This document shows, in pieces, positions 25,284 to 33,189 of a stretch of 64,000 nt of DNA. The stretch is from Flavobacterium gyeonganense (GTDB lineage Bacteria; Bacteroidota; Bacteroidia; Flavobacteriales; Flavobacteriaceae): positions 4,712,001 to 4,776,000 of the forward strand of contig NZ_CP121112.1 of NCBI RefSeq assembly GCF_029625295.1, written 5' to 3'. A program made the translations under genes and the position numbers. Each line of letters starts with the position of its first letter. Position 1 is the first letter of the stretch. Below the pieces are notes generated by a model. The model did no database searches. It was not told the DNA's origin and was given only the letters and a program-made list of their open reading frames with translations.

Positions 25284-26537
25284 TTGATAACAGAAGATAA
25301 AAATATAAATTCCTTATTAGCAGAAATTGAGTCATTAAAAGAAAGACTTGATGAATCAAATAGCATTATTGAAGCTATAAGAGAAGGTGGCGTTGATGCG
25401 CTCGTGGTCAACAATAATGGGGTTCCGCAGCTTTATTCGCTTGAAACAGCGGATTACACCTACAGACTCCTGGTCGAAAAATTCAGACAGGGCGCGCTGA
25501 GTATTACCAAAAACGGACTGATCTTATATTGCAACGATTATTTTGCTCAACTGGTCAATATTCCTTCGGAGCAGATCATCGGAAATTATATTCAGGAATA
25601 TTTTGAGAATAGCGGGCTGTTTGCCACGCTTATTGAAGCTTTAAAATATGGGGTCAGTACACATGAAATTCTTTTTAAAACCAACAGCCACCCTGCTACA
25701 TTTCCGTCTTATATTTCCATGACAGATCTGGAACCTTCTGTTGAAGCCATTGGTATCGTGGTAATCGATCTGACCGAAAAGAAAAATCACGAAGAAACAC
25801 TCATCAAAAATCAGGAGACGCTCGAAGGAAAAATCAAAGAACTCAACCGGATCAATAGTAATCTCGAAGAATTTATTCACGTGATTTCGCACGATTTAAA
25901 AGAGCCGCTGCGAAAAATCCTCATGCACAACAGTAAAATAGACGGAAGCTACTTAACAGAAATTGATGCAAAATCAATGGATGTGATCAAATTATCCGTT
26001 TTACGTCTTAATTCACTGGTGGATGATTTGGTTAAGTACTCATCGCATACCAAACACGAAGAGCATACAGAAGTTGATTTAAAGACCATCATTTCTGAAG
26101 TTTTAGAAGATTTGGAAGTAAGTATCACCGACAAAAATGCCCATATCGAAATCGGAAAACTGCCGGTATTAAAAGTTTCCGCAGTTCAGATGCGACAGCT
26201 TTTTGCGAATCTGATTTCCAATGCCATTAAATATTCCAAAGCAACTATTCCGCCGGAGATACAAATTTATCAGGTTGATGATTTAGATGAGGAAATACCA
26301 AATCAAAACCCTAAATTTGTAAGGATTCAGATTAAAGACAACGGAATCGGAATGGATTCGGGTCATTTGCTTAAGATTTTTACTATTTTCCAGCGACTCC
26401 ATGCCCGAAACGAATATTCAGGAAACGGTATAGGCCTGGCAATTTGTAAAAAAATTATGGAAAACCATTCCGGGACAATCACTGTCGAAAGCAAACTGAA
26501 TGAAGGGACAACATTTACCATTTATTTTCCAATTTAA
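25284..26537 (+). CDS. PAS-domain sensor histidine kinase of the kai-like operon
   Basis: 417 residues starting from TTG at 25284, two bases after the previous stop; no ATG is near. An N-terminal coiled segment (ITEDKNINSLLAEIESLKERL) precedes a PAS domain at about residues 65-170, another coiled coil, the HisKA domain with phospho-acceptor His203 in HVISHDLKEPL, and an HATPase domain (NLISNAIKYS, KDNGIGM, GNGIGLAICKKI). No membrane segments, so it is cytoplasmic and suited to sensing the KaiC/KaiB state. A single-domain receiver follows four bases on. It is similar in layout to the clock-output kinase SasA except that the KaiB-like part is a separate protein. Confidence 0.9.
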   Translation: MITEDKNINSLLAEIESLKERLDESNSIIEAIREGGVDALVVNNNGVPQLYSLETADYTYRLLVEKFRQGALSITKNGLILYCNDYFAQLVNIPSEQIIGNYIQEYFENSGLFATLIEALKYGVSTHEILFKTNSHPATFPSYISMTDLEPSVEAIGIVVIDLTEKKNHEETLIKNQETLEGKIKELNRINSNLEEFIHVISHDLKEPLRKILMHNSKIDGSYLTEIDAKSMDVIKLSVLRLNSLVDDLVKYSSHTKHEEHTEVDLKTIISEVLEDLEVSITDKNAHIEIGKLPVLKVSAVQMRQLFANLISNAIKYSKATIPPEIQIYQVDDLDEEIPNQNPKFVRIQIKDNGIGMDSGHLLKIFTIFQRLHARNEYSGNGIGLAICKKIMENHSGTITVESKLNEGTTFTIYFPI

Positions 26538-26541
26538 TATA

Positions 26542-26943
26542 ATGCCTCAAAAAAACTTACATATCATAATTGCAGAAGATGATAATGATGATGCAGATGT
26601 AATCTTCGAAACTTTTAACAACAATCCGGACTTCGGAAAAGTAAGCCTCGTAGCCAATGGCGAAGAATTGCTCAATTTCCTGAAAGACACTACCAATGAA
26701 ACACCAGATGTTATCCTGACCGATATCAACATGCCCATACGCAACGGCATCGAAGCCCTGCAGGAAATTTTAAACCATCACAAACTTAAAAATATTCCCT
26801 GCTTTGTGTATTCTACGAGCATAAACCCTTCGTACAAGCAAAAATGCGACGTACTGGGCGTAAAAGCGTATCTCATAAAGCCCTACTCTTTCGAGGCCTT
26901 CGAAGAGATTCCAAAAACGATTCTGAGTATTATTTCAGATTAA
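26542..26943 (+). CDS. Single-domain response regulator of the kai-like operon
   Basis: 133 residues from ATG at 26542, just a receiver domain: acidic pair EDDNDD near the start, phosphorylated Asp61 in ILTDINMP, Ser in YSTS and Lys in LIKPYSF. It has no output domain, so it must act on another protein, as Rcp1 or Spo0F-type receivers do. Its sequence is of the Rcp1 sub-family that pairs with phytochrome-like or PAS kinases. Last gene of the operon; a strong terminator follows 10 bases after the stop. Confidence 0.92.
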   Translation: MPQKNLHIIIAEDDNDDADVIFETFNNNPDFGKVSLVANGEELLNFLKDTTNETPDVILTDINMPIRNGIEALQEILNHHKLKNIPCFVYSTSINPSYKQKCDVLGVKAYLIKPYSFEAFEEIPKTILSIISD

Positions 26944-26953
26944 AAATAATATG

Positions 26954-26992
26954 AAAACGAGATTTTCCTAAAGAAAAAATCTCGTTTTTTTT
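26954..26992 (+). terminator. Rho-independent terminator of the kai-like operon
   Basis: Stem AAAACGAGATTTT / AAAATCTCGTTTT, loop CCTAAAG, then a run of T; marks the end of the five-gene transcript. Confidence 0.92.
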
Positions 26993-26995
26993 ATG

Positions 26996-27100
26996 AGCTA
27001 CTTCCTGCTATACCCTGTATCTTTACGCCTCCCGATAGCTATCGGGACCGTGCAAAAGGATGTCGCTTCCATCAGGACTATGGCAATCCGTTTTATAAGA
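26996..27100. repeat. Degenerate Flavobacterium-type intergenic repeat
   Basis: Starting at GCTACTTCCTGCTATACCC and holding the palindrome TCCCGATAGCTATCGGGA (27032-27049), then a CAAAAGGATGTCGCTTCCATCAGG segment. From memory this resembles a dispersed intergenic repeat common in Flavobacterium genomes (CTTCCTGCTATCC ... AAAAGGATTT). The following 200 bases up to the methyltransferase promoter show no gene. Confidence 0.5.
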
Positions 27101-27300
27101 TTTAAATGGATTTTTTCACGATAATTCCTAGCTTTTAATCTATTTTAAATTTGGTATTTTATTTCATGCACTATCCACACTTTATCTATGCCTTTGCCTA
27201 ACATGAACTATGTGCCTGAATCGTCCTAAAATAACTATACAGATTATTAAATAAATCCTACGATAGCTATACAAATATAATGTGCCGTCCTAATAAAAAA

Positions 27301-27331
27301 TTGCCAAACACACTAACACTTCGTACTTTTG
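27301..27331 (+). promoter_or_regulatory. Promoter of the SpoU-type methyltransferase gene
   Basis: TTG (27301-27303) and TACTTTTG (27324-27331) are spaced by 20 bases, matching the Bacteroidota consensus TTG-N17-23-TAnnTTTG. The ATG follows the box by only four bases, so the transcript would be almost leaderless. Confidence 0.65.
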
Positions 27332-27335
27332 CCAT

Positions 27336-27794
27336 ATGAATGATAATTTTAAAAATGAATATTTTGGCATCGGCATTCACAATGGTAAAACGCCTGAAAA
27401 TTTGGGTGTTTTATGGCGGTCGGCTCAAAACTTAGGGGCTACTTTTATATTTACCATCGGCAATCGATATGCTAAACAAGCCTGTGATACCCATGATGCG
27501 GTAAAGGCGATTCCGTATTTTCACTATGAGAATTTCGAAGCTTTTTTTGATAACTTACCCAAAGGAGCGCGATTGGTTGGTGTGGAATTACATGAAAGTG
27601 CTTCAGACTTAGAAACCTTTGAACATCCCAGACGCTGTGTGTATTTGTTAGGCGCAGAAGATCACGGTTTGCCTAAAAAAACAATGGAAAAATGCCATCA
27701 TCTGGTGAAATTCAAATCTGAGAAAAGCCTGAACGTGGCTGTGGCAGGAACTATTGTCATGTATGACCGGAATTTGCCTAAGCCTCGTTCTTAA
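27336..27794 (+). CDS. SpoU/TrmH-family RNA 2'-O-methyltransferase
   Basis: 152 residues, the short SPOUT type without an added RNA-binding domain. The trefoil-knot motifs are visible: motif 1 ENLGVLWRSAQNLGA, motif 2 VYLLGAEDHGLP and motif 3 SLNVAVAGTIVMYDR. It methylates a ribose 2'-OH of tRNA or rRNA using SAM and acts as a dimer. The conserved Glu of motif 2 and Asn of motif 3 are in place. It is monocistronic, with a promoter directly in front and a dispersed repeat behind. The RNA target cannot be inferred. Confidence 0.9.
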   Translation: MNDNFKNEYFGIGIHNGKTPENLGVLWRSAQNLGATFIFTIGNRYAKQACDTHDAVKAIPYFHYENFEAFFDNLPKGARLVGVELHESASDLETFEHPRRCVYLLGAEDHGLPKKTMEKCHHLVKFKSEKSLNVAVAGTIVMYDRNLPKPRS

Positions 27795-27851
27795 TTTATA
27801 ATGGGATAACCCATTGATGTAGATAGTTTTTTGATGATCATTTTTCATAGG

Positions 27852-27930
27852 TTGTATCGATAACAGAAAATTATCATTAAAAACGGTTCTCGATACATTT
27901 TTTGTTGCGTTTCTCTACACAAAAACACCG
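27852..27930. repeat. Dispersed repeat, copy 1
   Basis: About 75 bases from GTTGTATCGATAACAG through ACGGTTCTCGATACATTT to CACAAAAACAC recur in inverted orientation at 59510-59586 with only a few differences. This copy has lost the terminal CACTCGAACTG motif found in the other (here CACCGGAAGTA). It fills the space between the methyltransferase gene and a small-protein gene. Confidence 0.75.
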
Positions 27931-28052
27931 GAAGTAACGAAAACCAAAAAGGCTACTAGTGCTAATTTAGTAAGAAATCCATCATTTGATATAAAATAGA
28001 AATATTACATTGACCTAATTTTAAGATTATTAACAACTTAAAATTTTAAATC

Positions 28053-28277
28053 ATGGAAAATTCGAATCACTATACCAGCGCAGCATTAGCAAAATGCCCT
28101 TATCACGCACAGCTTGCCCAGGCAGAAAACAATGATGATCGTGAGGAAGCCAGCACCGGAGACTGGGACGAACAGCGCGATGAAGACGGAACAGATCCGA
28201 ACCGTTATGAGGAAGAAGGCGGCAATAATAATTCAGGTGGCGCAGGAAGTTCCGGAAGTGCTGCTACCAATAGCTAG
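28053..28277 (+). CDS. small acidic protein, MENSN family (copy 1)
   Basis: 74 residues: an N-terminal part MENSNHYTSAALAKCPYH, an acidic middle with GDWDEQRDEDGTD, and a Gly/Asn/Ser tail. The N-terminus and the A..GDW motif match the small protein at 34736, so the two are paralogs. No signal or membrane segment; the C-terminal half is disordered. It stands alone with a strong bidirectional terminator behind it. Function unknown. Its location next to DNA repair and stress genes is suggestive only. Confidence 0.65.
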   Translation: MENSNHYTSAALAKCPYHAQLAQAENNDDREEASTGDWDEQRDEDGTDPNRYEEEGGNNNSGGAGSSGSAATNS

Positions 28278-28355
28278 TAAATCTAAATTTTATATTGCAT
28301 AAGAATTTAGAGTTACTAAAAATGTAAGAAAGCGATAAAGCTTATACAGATAGAA

Positions 28356-28393
28356 AAAACAATAAAATCTTCTTAGGAAGATTTTATTGTTTT
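28356..28393. terminator. Bidirectional terminator between convergent genes
   Basis: Perfect 17-bp stem AAAACAATAAAATCTTC / GAAGATTTTATTGTTTT with a TTAG loop, usable on both strands; it separates the small acidic protein gene from the reverse-strand EEP hydrolase gene. Confidence 0.9.
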
Positions 28394-28412
28394 ATACCAA
28401 GTATTTTAGGGT

Positions 28413-29462
28413 TTAATCTGCAGCTTTTTTCTCTTCTGCGATAGCTATATCCTCGCTATCCGACTGCATTTCGTCCTGTTCTAATTCGGCTGACACTTCA
28501 TATTGCAGGCTGATGAAAATAGGAAAATGATCCGAACCAAAATTGTGAAGCCTTTTCATTTCCCTGATTTTTAAATGCGTCGAAATAAAAGCATGATCCA
28601 AAGGAAACCTCAGGAAAGGATAATGGGCATGAAAAGAATTGTAGAAGCCTCTGCCCCTTCTTGGATCGAGAAGTCCGCTCATTTTCAGGAAAAGTTCGGT
28701 GGTGTAACTCCACGCCACATCATTCAGATCACCAATCACAATTACCGGCAAGTCTGAATCTTTGGCCAGATCGGCAACTAATAAAAGTTCCTTATCACGC
28801 TCTTTCGAAGTAGGATTTTCCATAGGAACAGGTGGTTCCGGATGCACGGCATACATTTGAACAGCTTGCCCGCCCGGCAAAACAATTTGGGTATGGATAG
28901 AAGGAATGTCGTTTTCGACCAGGTATTTTACTTCGGTATCTCGAAGTTCTAGTTTAGAATACAATAACATGCCATACGTATTTTCTAAAGGCACTTTTTT
29001 ATAAAACGGAAAATGTTCTTCGAGTGAGTTCGTTTCTTTTTCCCAGACAGCGTTCGTTTCCAGCAAAACCACTACATCCGGATTTGCTTTGTGAATTTCT
29101 TCCAGACAGCCTTTGTAATTGGTATTAAACTGATACACATTGCTAATCATGACACTGAAGCCACTTTCGGGTATTTCAGTTGTAATGCGCTGTACGTGTT
29201 TCTTTCCCAGTCCTGTAAAAGGCAGTATTTGTCTTAAAAGATAGCACGCATTTACAACCATGATAAGCAAAAGCAGATCATTAAAATCATACTCCTTTCC
29301 TCTACTGTAAAATGCAAGAAATACAATGCAGATAGTCGTAAGAACTAGTTTCTGAAGTCTTGGATAATCGCAAACCCGAAAGATCCAGTATTCATTTTTA
29401 ATGAGTGGAATAAAAGTAATAATTACCAATATAATAGAAAGGACAAAGAAAAAGTACTGCAT
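28413..29462 (-). CDS. membrane-anchored endonuclease/exonuclease/phosphatase family protein
   Basis: 349 residues. Three hydrophobic segments lie in the first 90 residues (YFFFVLSIILVIITFIPLI; LVLTTICIVFLAFY; LLLLIMVVNACYLL), followed by an EEP domain with VVLLETN (metal-binding Glu), PVIVIGDLNDVAWS and SDHFPIFISL (catalytic Asp-His). A short acidic tail ends the protein. Homologs cleave phosphoester bonds in lipids, nucleotides or nucleic acids; the N-terminal membrane part places the active domain at the inner membrane, probably facing the periplasm. Substrate unknown. It is monocistronic. Confidence 0.88.
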   Translation of the reverse strand: MQYFFFVLSIILVIITFIPLIKNEYWIFRVCDYPRLQKLVLTTICIVFLAFYSRGKEYDFNDLLLLIMVVNACYLLRQILPFTGLGKKHVQRITTEIPESGFSVMISNVYQFNTNYKGCLEEIHKANPDVVVLLETNAVWEKETNSLEEHFPFYKKVPLENTYGMLLYSKLELRDTEVKYLVENDIPSIHTQIVLPGGQAVQMYAVHPEPPVPMENPTSKERDKELLLVADLAKDSDLPVIVIGDLNDVAWSYTTELFLKMSGLLDPRRGRGFYNSFHAHYPFLRFPLDHAFISTHLKIREMKRLHNFGSDHFPIFISLQYEVSAELEQDEMQSDSEDIAIAEEKKAAD

Positions 29463-29685
29463 AAACCAGGATACAAGAATTGAATATTATATTACTGTAA
29501 GATAACCTATTTTTTACTAATTGGCAATAAATACGGCATAAAGCACAGCTAAAATATAAATGATAATTAAGTAAGCAATTCAAAGAATCGTATAAAGAAA
29601 TACAGAAGACTTGTTGTTAATTTTAGAAAGATACTAAGCTTGAAAAGCAATCAATTAAAATAATTAACCCTTAAAAGATACGATT

Positions 29686-29988
29686 ATGACAACAGATAAC
29701 GAAAGAAATTACAATCAGGAAGATTATAATTTCAACCCCGACAATCAAAGCTATATTGATCAATACGAACAGGAAAACAGCGAAGAAGAAACTGCTGAAC
29801 CTACCGAAAATGAAAATCTGGATACCGCATTCTCGAACGCACTTGATCTAGATGATTTTGAAAATGATTTTGATGAAAATGATGAACAAGAGGAAGATCC
29901 AAAAGAAAATGAAGAAGAGGAAAATTACGATCAGGAAGAAATTACCGAACCCGATACATTTGCTGATGACGGCTATAAAATAGATTAG
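29686..29988 (+). CDS. small very acidic, disordered protein
   Basis: 100 residues composed mostly of Glu, Asp, Asn and Gln, without Cys or hydrophobic core. Pattern YNQEDYNFNPDNQSYIDQYEQEN then long acidic stretches. It has no recognisable domain and should be intrinsically disordered. Acidic proteins of this type can be chaperone-like or stress-induced, but this is guesswork. The ORF has a good start context and a hairpin after its stop, which supports expression. Confidence 0.65.
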   Translation: MTTDNERNYNQEDYNFNPDNQSYIDQYEQENSEEETAEPTENENLDTAFSNALDLDDFENDFDENDEQEEDPKENEEEENYDQEEITEPDTFADDGYKID

Positions 29989-30046
29989 TTTTTATAAGTA
30001 TCAAATTGAAACTTACGCCATCTTAAGTTAAAATTATGATTTAATA

Positions 30047-30079
30047 AAGCCTCCCAAAATACTACATTTTGAGAGGCTT
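30047..30079. terminator. Hairpin between two small genes
   Basis: Stem AAGCCTCcCAAAAT / ATTTTGaGAGGCTT with an ACTAC loop. It is a good terminator stem but lacks a T run on the forward strand, so termination efficiency is uncertain. It lies only 15 bases before the next ATG. Confidence 0.6.
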
Positions 30080-30093
30080 ACTAAAAAAATGTT

Positions 30094-30564
30094 ATGAAAT
30101 TTTCACTACTCACTATACTAGCTGTTTCCTTCTTTTCATGTCAGCAAAAGGAAAATAAAAAAGATATTGTTTATCCTTCGGATCCTGTTTCTACAAAAGA
30201 AATCACAGCAGAAAAAAAAGATCAGAAAAACAAGCAAAATGGTGATACAATTTACATGCAACACAGGAATGAAAAAAGTTTCTTTGCAGCTGAAGGCGTT
30301 TTAGATTCCATTCATCAGAAAATATATATTACTTTTAAAAATGAAAATCCGGGTGAACTGAACGCAAAAATAATTACACCATCAGGTAAAGGAAACATCC
30401 GTTTCAACCAGATTATTTTTCCCGATCAAACCTCAGATGGTCCGTTTGGAAAGGATTTAAAAATTCCGCTCACGCAAAAAGGAAACCACGTTTTAATAAT
30501 TGGGCATTCGCAAATGGCTGAAAATCCATATTTTGGAAAATTCAGGGTGGAAGTTAATTATTAA
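30094..30564 (+). CDS. putative lipoprotein, unknown function
   Basis: 156 residues with a lipoprotein signal (LLTILAVSFFSC, lipid-modified Cys at residue 16) and a Lys-rich spacer, so it is anchored in a membrane facing the periplasm or the surface. The C-terminal 100 residues form a beta-rich domain (KIYITFKNENPGELNAKI...GNHVLIIGHSQMAENPYFGKFRVEV) that looks like a small binding domain; I do not recognise a family. It stands alone before the convergent helicase gene. Confidence 0.7.
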   Translation: MKFSLLTILAVSFFSCQQKENKKDIVYPSDPVSTKEITAEKKDQKNKQNGDTIYMQHRNEKSFFAAEGVLDSIHQKIYITFKNENPGELNAKIITPSGKGNIRFNQIIFPDQTSDGPFGKDLKIPLTQKGNHVLIIGHSQMAENPYFGKFRVEVNY

Positions 30565-30717
30565 AAAAGCAGTATCAAAAATAGAAATATCCTGATCATA
30601 AGGGAGTATACAGATGATAAGGGGTTAACTACTGCCTGTTGTGATTTACTCAGAATGCCATTTTGGATATAATTTTATAATCAGCCTTTTCAGTCGGTTT
30701 TGGTAATCTTCTATCAG

Positions 30718-32154
30718 TCATTCCTTATAATTTTTACTGGCGTTATCCAGACATTTTACATATTGTTTTACGCGCCATTCGATTTCAGGTGCTAATGCTT
30801 CAGCAAGCGAAATTGCCTGAGACAACGTTTCGACATTCTCCAGACACATCTTTGCCTGCTGACGAACAGATTGCTGAATGACCGTTTTCGGTTTCTTATC
30901 GGTATGAATAGCTTCCTGATAATAGCTTTCGATATCAAACGTCATTTCAAGTGTTTTAGGAAACATCGCTCTTAATTCGGCTAAAAGTGCATGAGATTGT
31001 ACCGAAGATCCGGAACCCGGCTGGTACTGCATTTGTTTTGCAAAAACTTCAGGATGCTCAAAGGCAAATTTCCAGTCTACCTGATCCTGCCATTCACCAA
31101 ATCGCTGGATATTATTACCCAGATCAATAATGGTAAACGCTTTTTTTGAAGCAAGCTTTCGGGATCCGCGTCCTATCATTTGATGGTAAAGGGTTATGGA
31201 TGTTGTTGCCCGGTTCAGTATGACATTGCGAACCGAAGGCTCATCAAAACCTGTGGTAAGTATTGAAACCGAAGTCAGTACAGCATTTTTTGTTCTTTTG
31301 AACCATTGCAAAATTTCTTTCCGCTCCTGATTTGGCGTTTTATTATCCAGATGTTTTATGGCAATACCCGCAGCCTTAAAAGCTTCACATACTTTTAGAG
31401 AAGTTTCAATACCGTTATTGAAAATGAGTGTTTTTTTGCCTGAAGCATTTTCTGTATAAGCCTGAAGCAATAAATCAAGCATGGCAGGTGAACTGTACAA
31501 TTCGTTTGAAGAACTTACTGTATAATCGCCATGGATTCCGGTTTTTAAGGTATTCAGTTCTACCTCATAAGCAACAGATTGTGGCTGTGCCAGAAAACCA
31601 TTCGCAATCAGGGACGCTATATCTTCTCCGGTTATCAGTGATTTGTACTGTTTTTTCATTGGTTTTGAAACATCAGAACTAAAAGGAGTTGCCGTTACTC
31701 CAATTATAAAGGCCTTTTTAAAACTGCCCATTAATTTTCGGAAAGAATTATGATGCGCTTCGTCAATAATCACCAGACCCACATCCTGAACCTTTACTTT
31801 TTTAGATTTAATTCTGTTTCGCAATGTTTCTACCATGGCCACATAACAATTGCAGTCTGTTTTGAAATTACTGCTTGTACTGCTGATGATCCGGTTTTCG
31901 ACACCCGTCTTTTTAAGCGTAGCCGAAGTTTGGGTGCATAATTCTTTTCGGTGTGTCAGGATCACAACGGTCTTATTGAACTGTTCTATAAATCTTCTGG
32001 CTATTTCTGAATATACAACGGTTTTTCCGCCGCCAGTTGGTAATTGGTATAAAAGCCTGCTTTTTGATGTATTGGCTATTTCCTCAAAAATAGCATCAAT
32101 ATCCCTTTCCTGATACCCGTAAAATGATGTTTTGGATTGTAGTGTTTTTCCCAT
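30718..32154 (-). CDS. superfamily II DEAD/DEAH-box helicase
   Basis: 478 residues. Residues 1-180 carry motif I LPTGGGKT, motif Ia TVVILTHRKEL, motif II DEAHH and motif III GVTATPF; the second RecA domain holds GFDEPSVRNVILNRAT (motif V) and QMIGRGSRK (motif VI). This pattern resembles the SSL2/RAD25-like helicases that follow a short N-terminal QxxH/Q-type start (YQERDIDAI). The C-terminal 100 residues are helical and not recognised. It should unwind DNA or RNA using ATP. No nuclease or methyltransferase adjoins it, so I do not assign it to a restriction or defence system. Confidence 0.9.
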   Translation of the reverse strand: MGKTLQSKTSFYGYQERDIDAIFEEIANTSKSRLLYQLPTGGGKTVVYSEIARRFIEQFNKTVVILTHRKELCTQTSATLKKTGVENRIISSTSSNFKTDCNCYVAMVETLRNRIKSKKVKVQDVGLVIIDEAHHNSFRKLMGSFKKAFIIGVTATPFSSDVSKPMKKQYKSLITGEDIASLIANGFLAQPQSVAYEVELNTLKTGIHGDYTVSSSNELYSSPAMLDLLLQAYTENASGKKTLIFNNGIETSLKVCEAFKAAGIAIKHLDNKTPNQERKEILQWFKRTKNAVLTSVSILTTGFDEPSVRNVILNRATTSITLYHQMIGRGSRKLASKKAFTIIDLGNNIQRFGEWQDQVDWKFAFEHPEVFAKQMQYQPGSGSSVQSHALLAELRAMFPKTLEMTFDIESYYQEAIHTDKKPKTVIQQSVRQQAKMCLENVETLSQAISLAEALAPEIEWRVKQYVKCLDNASKNYKE

Positions 32155-32194
32155 GTTAGATGCTGTCTTAATCTTATATCTGCTGCATTAAGTG

Positions 32195-32227
32195 AAAAAA
32201 ACCTGTATCATTACATAATACAGGTTT
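32195..32227 (-). terminator. Rho-independent terminator of the DUF892 gene
   Basis: Stem AAACCTGTAT / ATACAGGTTT with a CATTACATA loop; the A run at 32195-32200 becomes the T tail on the reverse strand. It lies 25 bases behind the stop of the DUF892 gene. Confidence 0.82.
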
Positions 32228-32252
32228 TAAATGATTTTGATGTCAGAGATTA

Positions 32253-32909
32253 TTATTTCTCGTCCTCTTCGGCAGCATCAAAGTTGATTGTGTTGTAGGC
32301 AGCCTCAGTCAATAGTGTATCGGCTTCTTTTTCTTCTGCCAGTGTTTTTTCCAATAAAAGTACTGCATCGTCTTCACCTAAAGTAACACCAAATGCAGCT
32401 AATGTTCCGTAAGTAGCAATTTCATAATGCTCTATTTTCTGAGATGCGGCAATGATTCCAGCATCACGTACAGGCCCTTTTTCGGTTTCTTCCATGATAC
32501 TTTCGCCTTCCTTAATAAGACCTTCCATCGCATCGCATTTTTTAGCAACCGGTTTTTCCCCAACTAATGAAAACACTTTTTCCAGTCTTTCCTTTTGTTC
32601 CTCTGTTACGGCTAAATGCTCGTTAATTGCTTTAATCAGATTTTCAGAAGTAGCATTTTTTGCCATTTTAGGCAATGCTTTGATCAACGCTTTTTCTGCC
32701 CAGTAAATATCTTTAAGCGAATCTATAAACAATTCTCTTAATCCATCTGCTGCAGATGATTTTGCTTTTACAACTCCTGCTGCATTTGTTTTAGATGCTG
32801 TTGCTGATTTACTTTTTGAAGCAGCTGTCTTGGCTTTTGTAGCCGTTGTTTTTTTCGCTGCTGTAGTTTTAGCTTTTGTAGCTGTGGTATTTTTTTCTGC
32901 GGTTTTCAT
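32253..32909 (-). CDS. DUF892 (YciE-type) ferritin-like protein with Lys/Ala-rich N-terminal tail
   Basis: 218 residues. The first 58 residues are Lys/Ala/Thr-rich with repeated TKAKT and KKTTA motifs, resembling histone-H1-like or DNA-binding tails. The rest is a four-helix ferritin-like DUF892 domain (LRELFIDSLKDIYWAEKALIKALP, KIEHYEIATYGTLAAFGVTLGEDDA). Such domains bind a di-iron center; YciE and YciF are stress proteins in enterobacteria. The fusion of a basic tail to the di-iron domain suggests a Dps-like role at the nucleoid, an inference. It is monocistronic. Confidence 0.9.
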   Translation of the reverse strand: MKTAEKNTTATKAKTTAAKKTTATKAKTAASKSKSATASKTNAAGVVKAKSSAADGLRELFIDSLKDIYWAEKALIKALPKMAKNATSENLIKAINEHLAVTEEQKERLEKVFSLVGEKPVAKKCDAMEGLIKEGESIMEETEKGPVRDAGIIAASQKIEHYEIATYGTLAAFGVTLGEDDAVLLLEKTLAEEKEADTLLTEAAYNTINFDAAEEDEK

Positions 32910-33189
32910 AATAATTAATTTTTAAGTATATCCAAATTTACCTGTACCTACTGAATTTACTTTACAGAAATTTTTTAAATACTTACACTATTCAAATCTT
33001 TGCCTTTTTAATATGAATAAATGAAATTTACCTTATAGAGAAAAGACTTCTATTCTTTCTCCTTACATATTTACATTATAAGAAAAATGACTTTTGTTAC
33101 AATTTAGAACTACAACTGCATCAAAATTAGTCTCTTCTGACTTAATTTTGCATTCCCCGGACAGATCAGGCTTCCGGTTGTGACAGAAG

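Noticed and set aside
30718..32154. Helicase as part of an anti-phage defence or restriction system
   Set aside because: No nuclease, methyltransferase or other effector gene is beside it; neighbours are a lipoprotein and a DUF892 gene.
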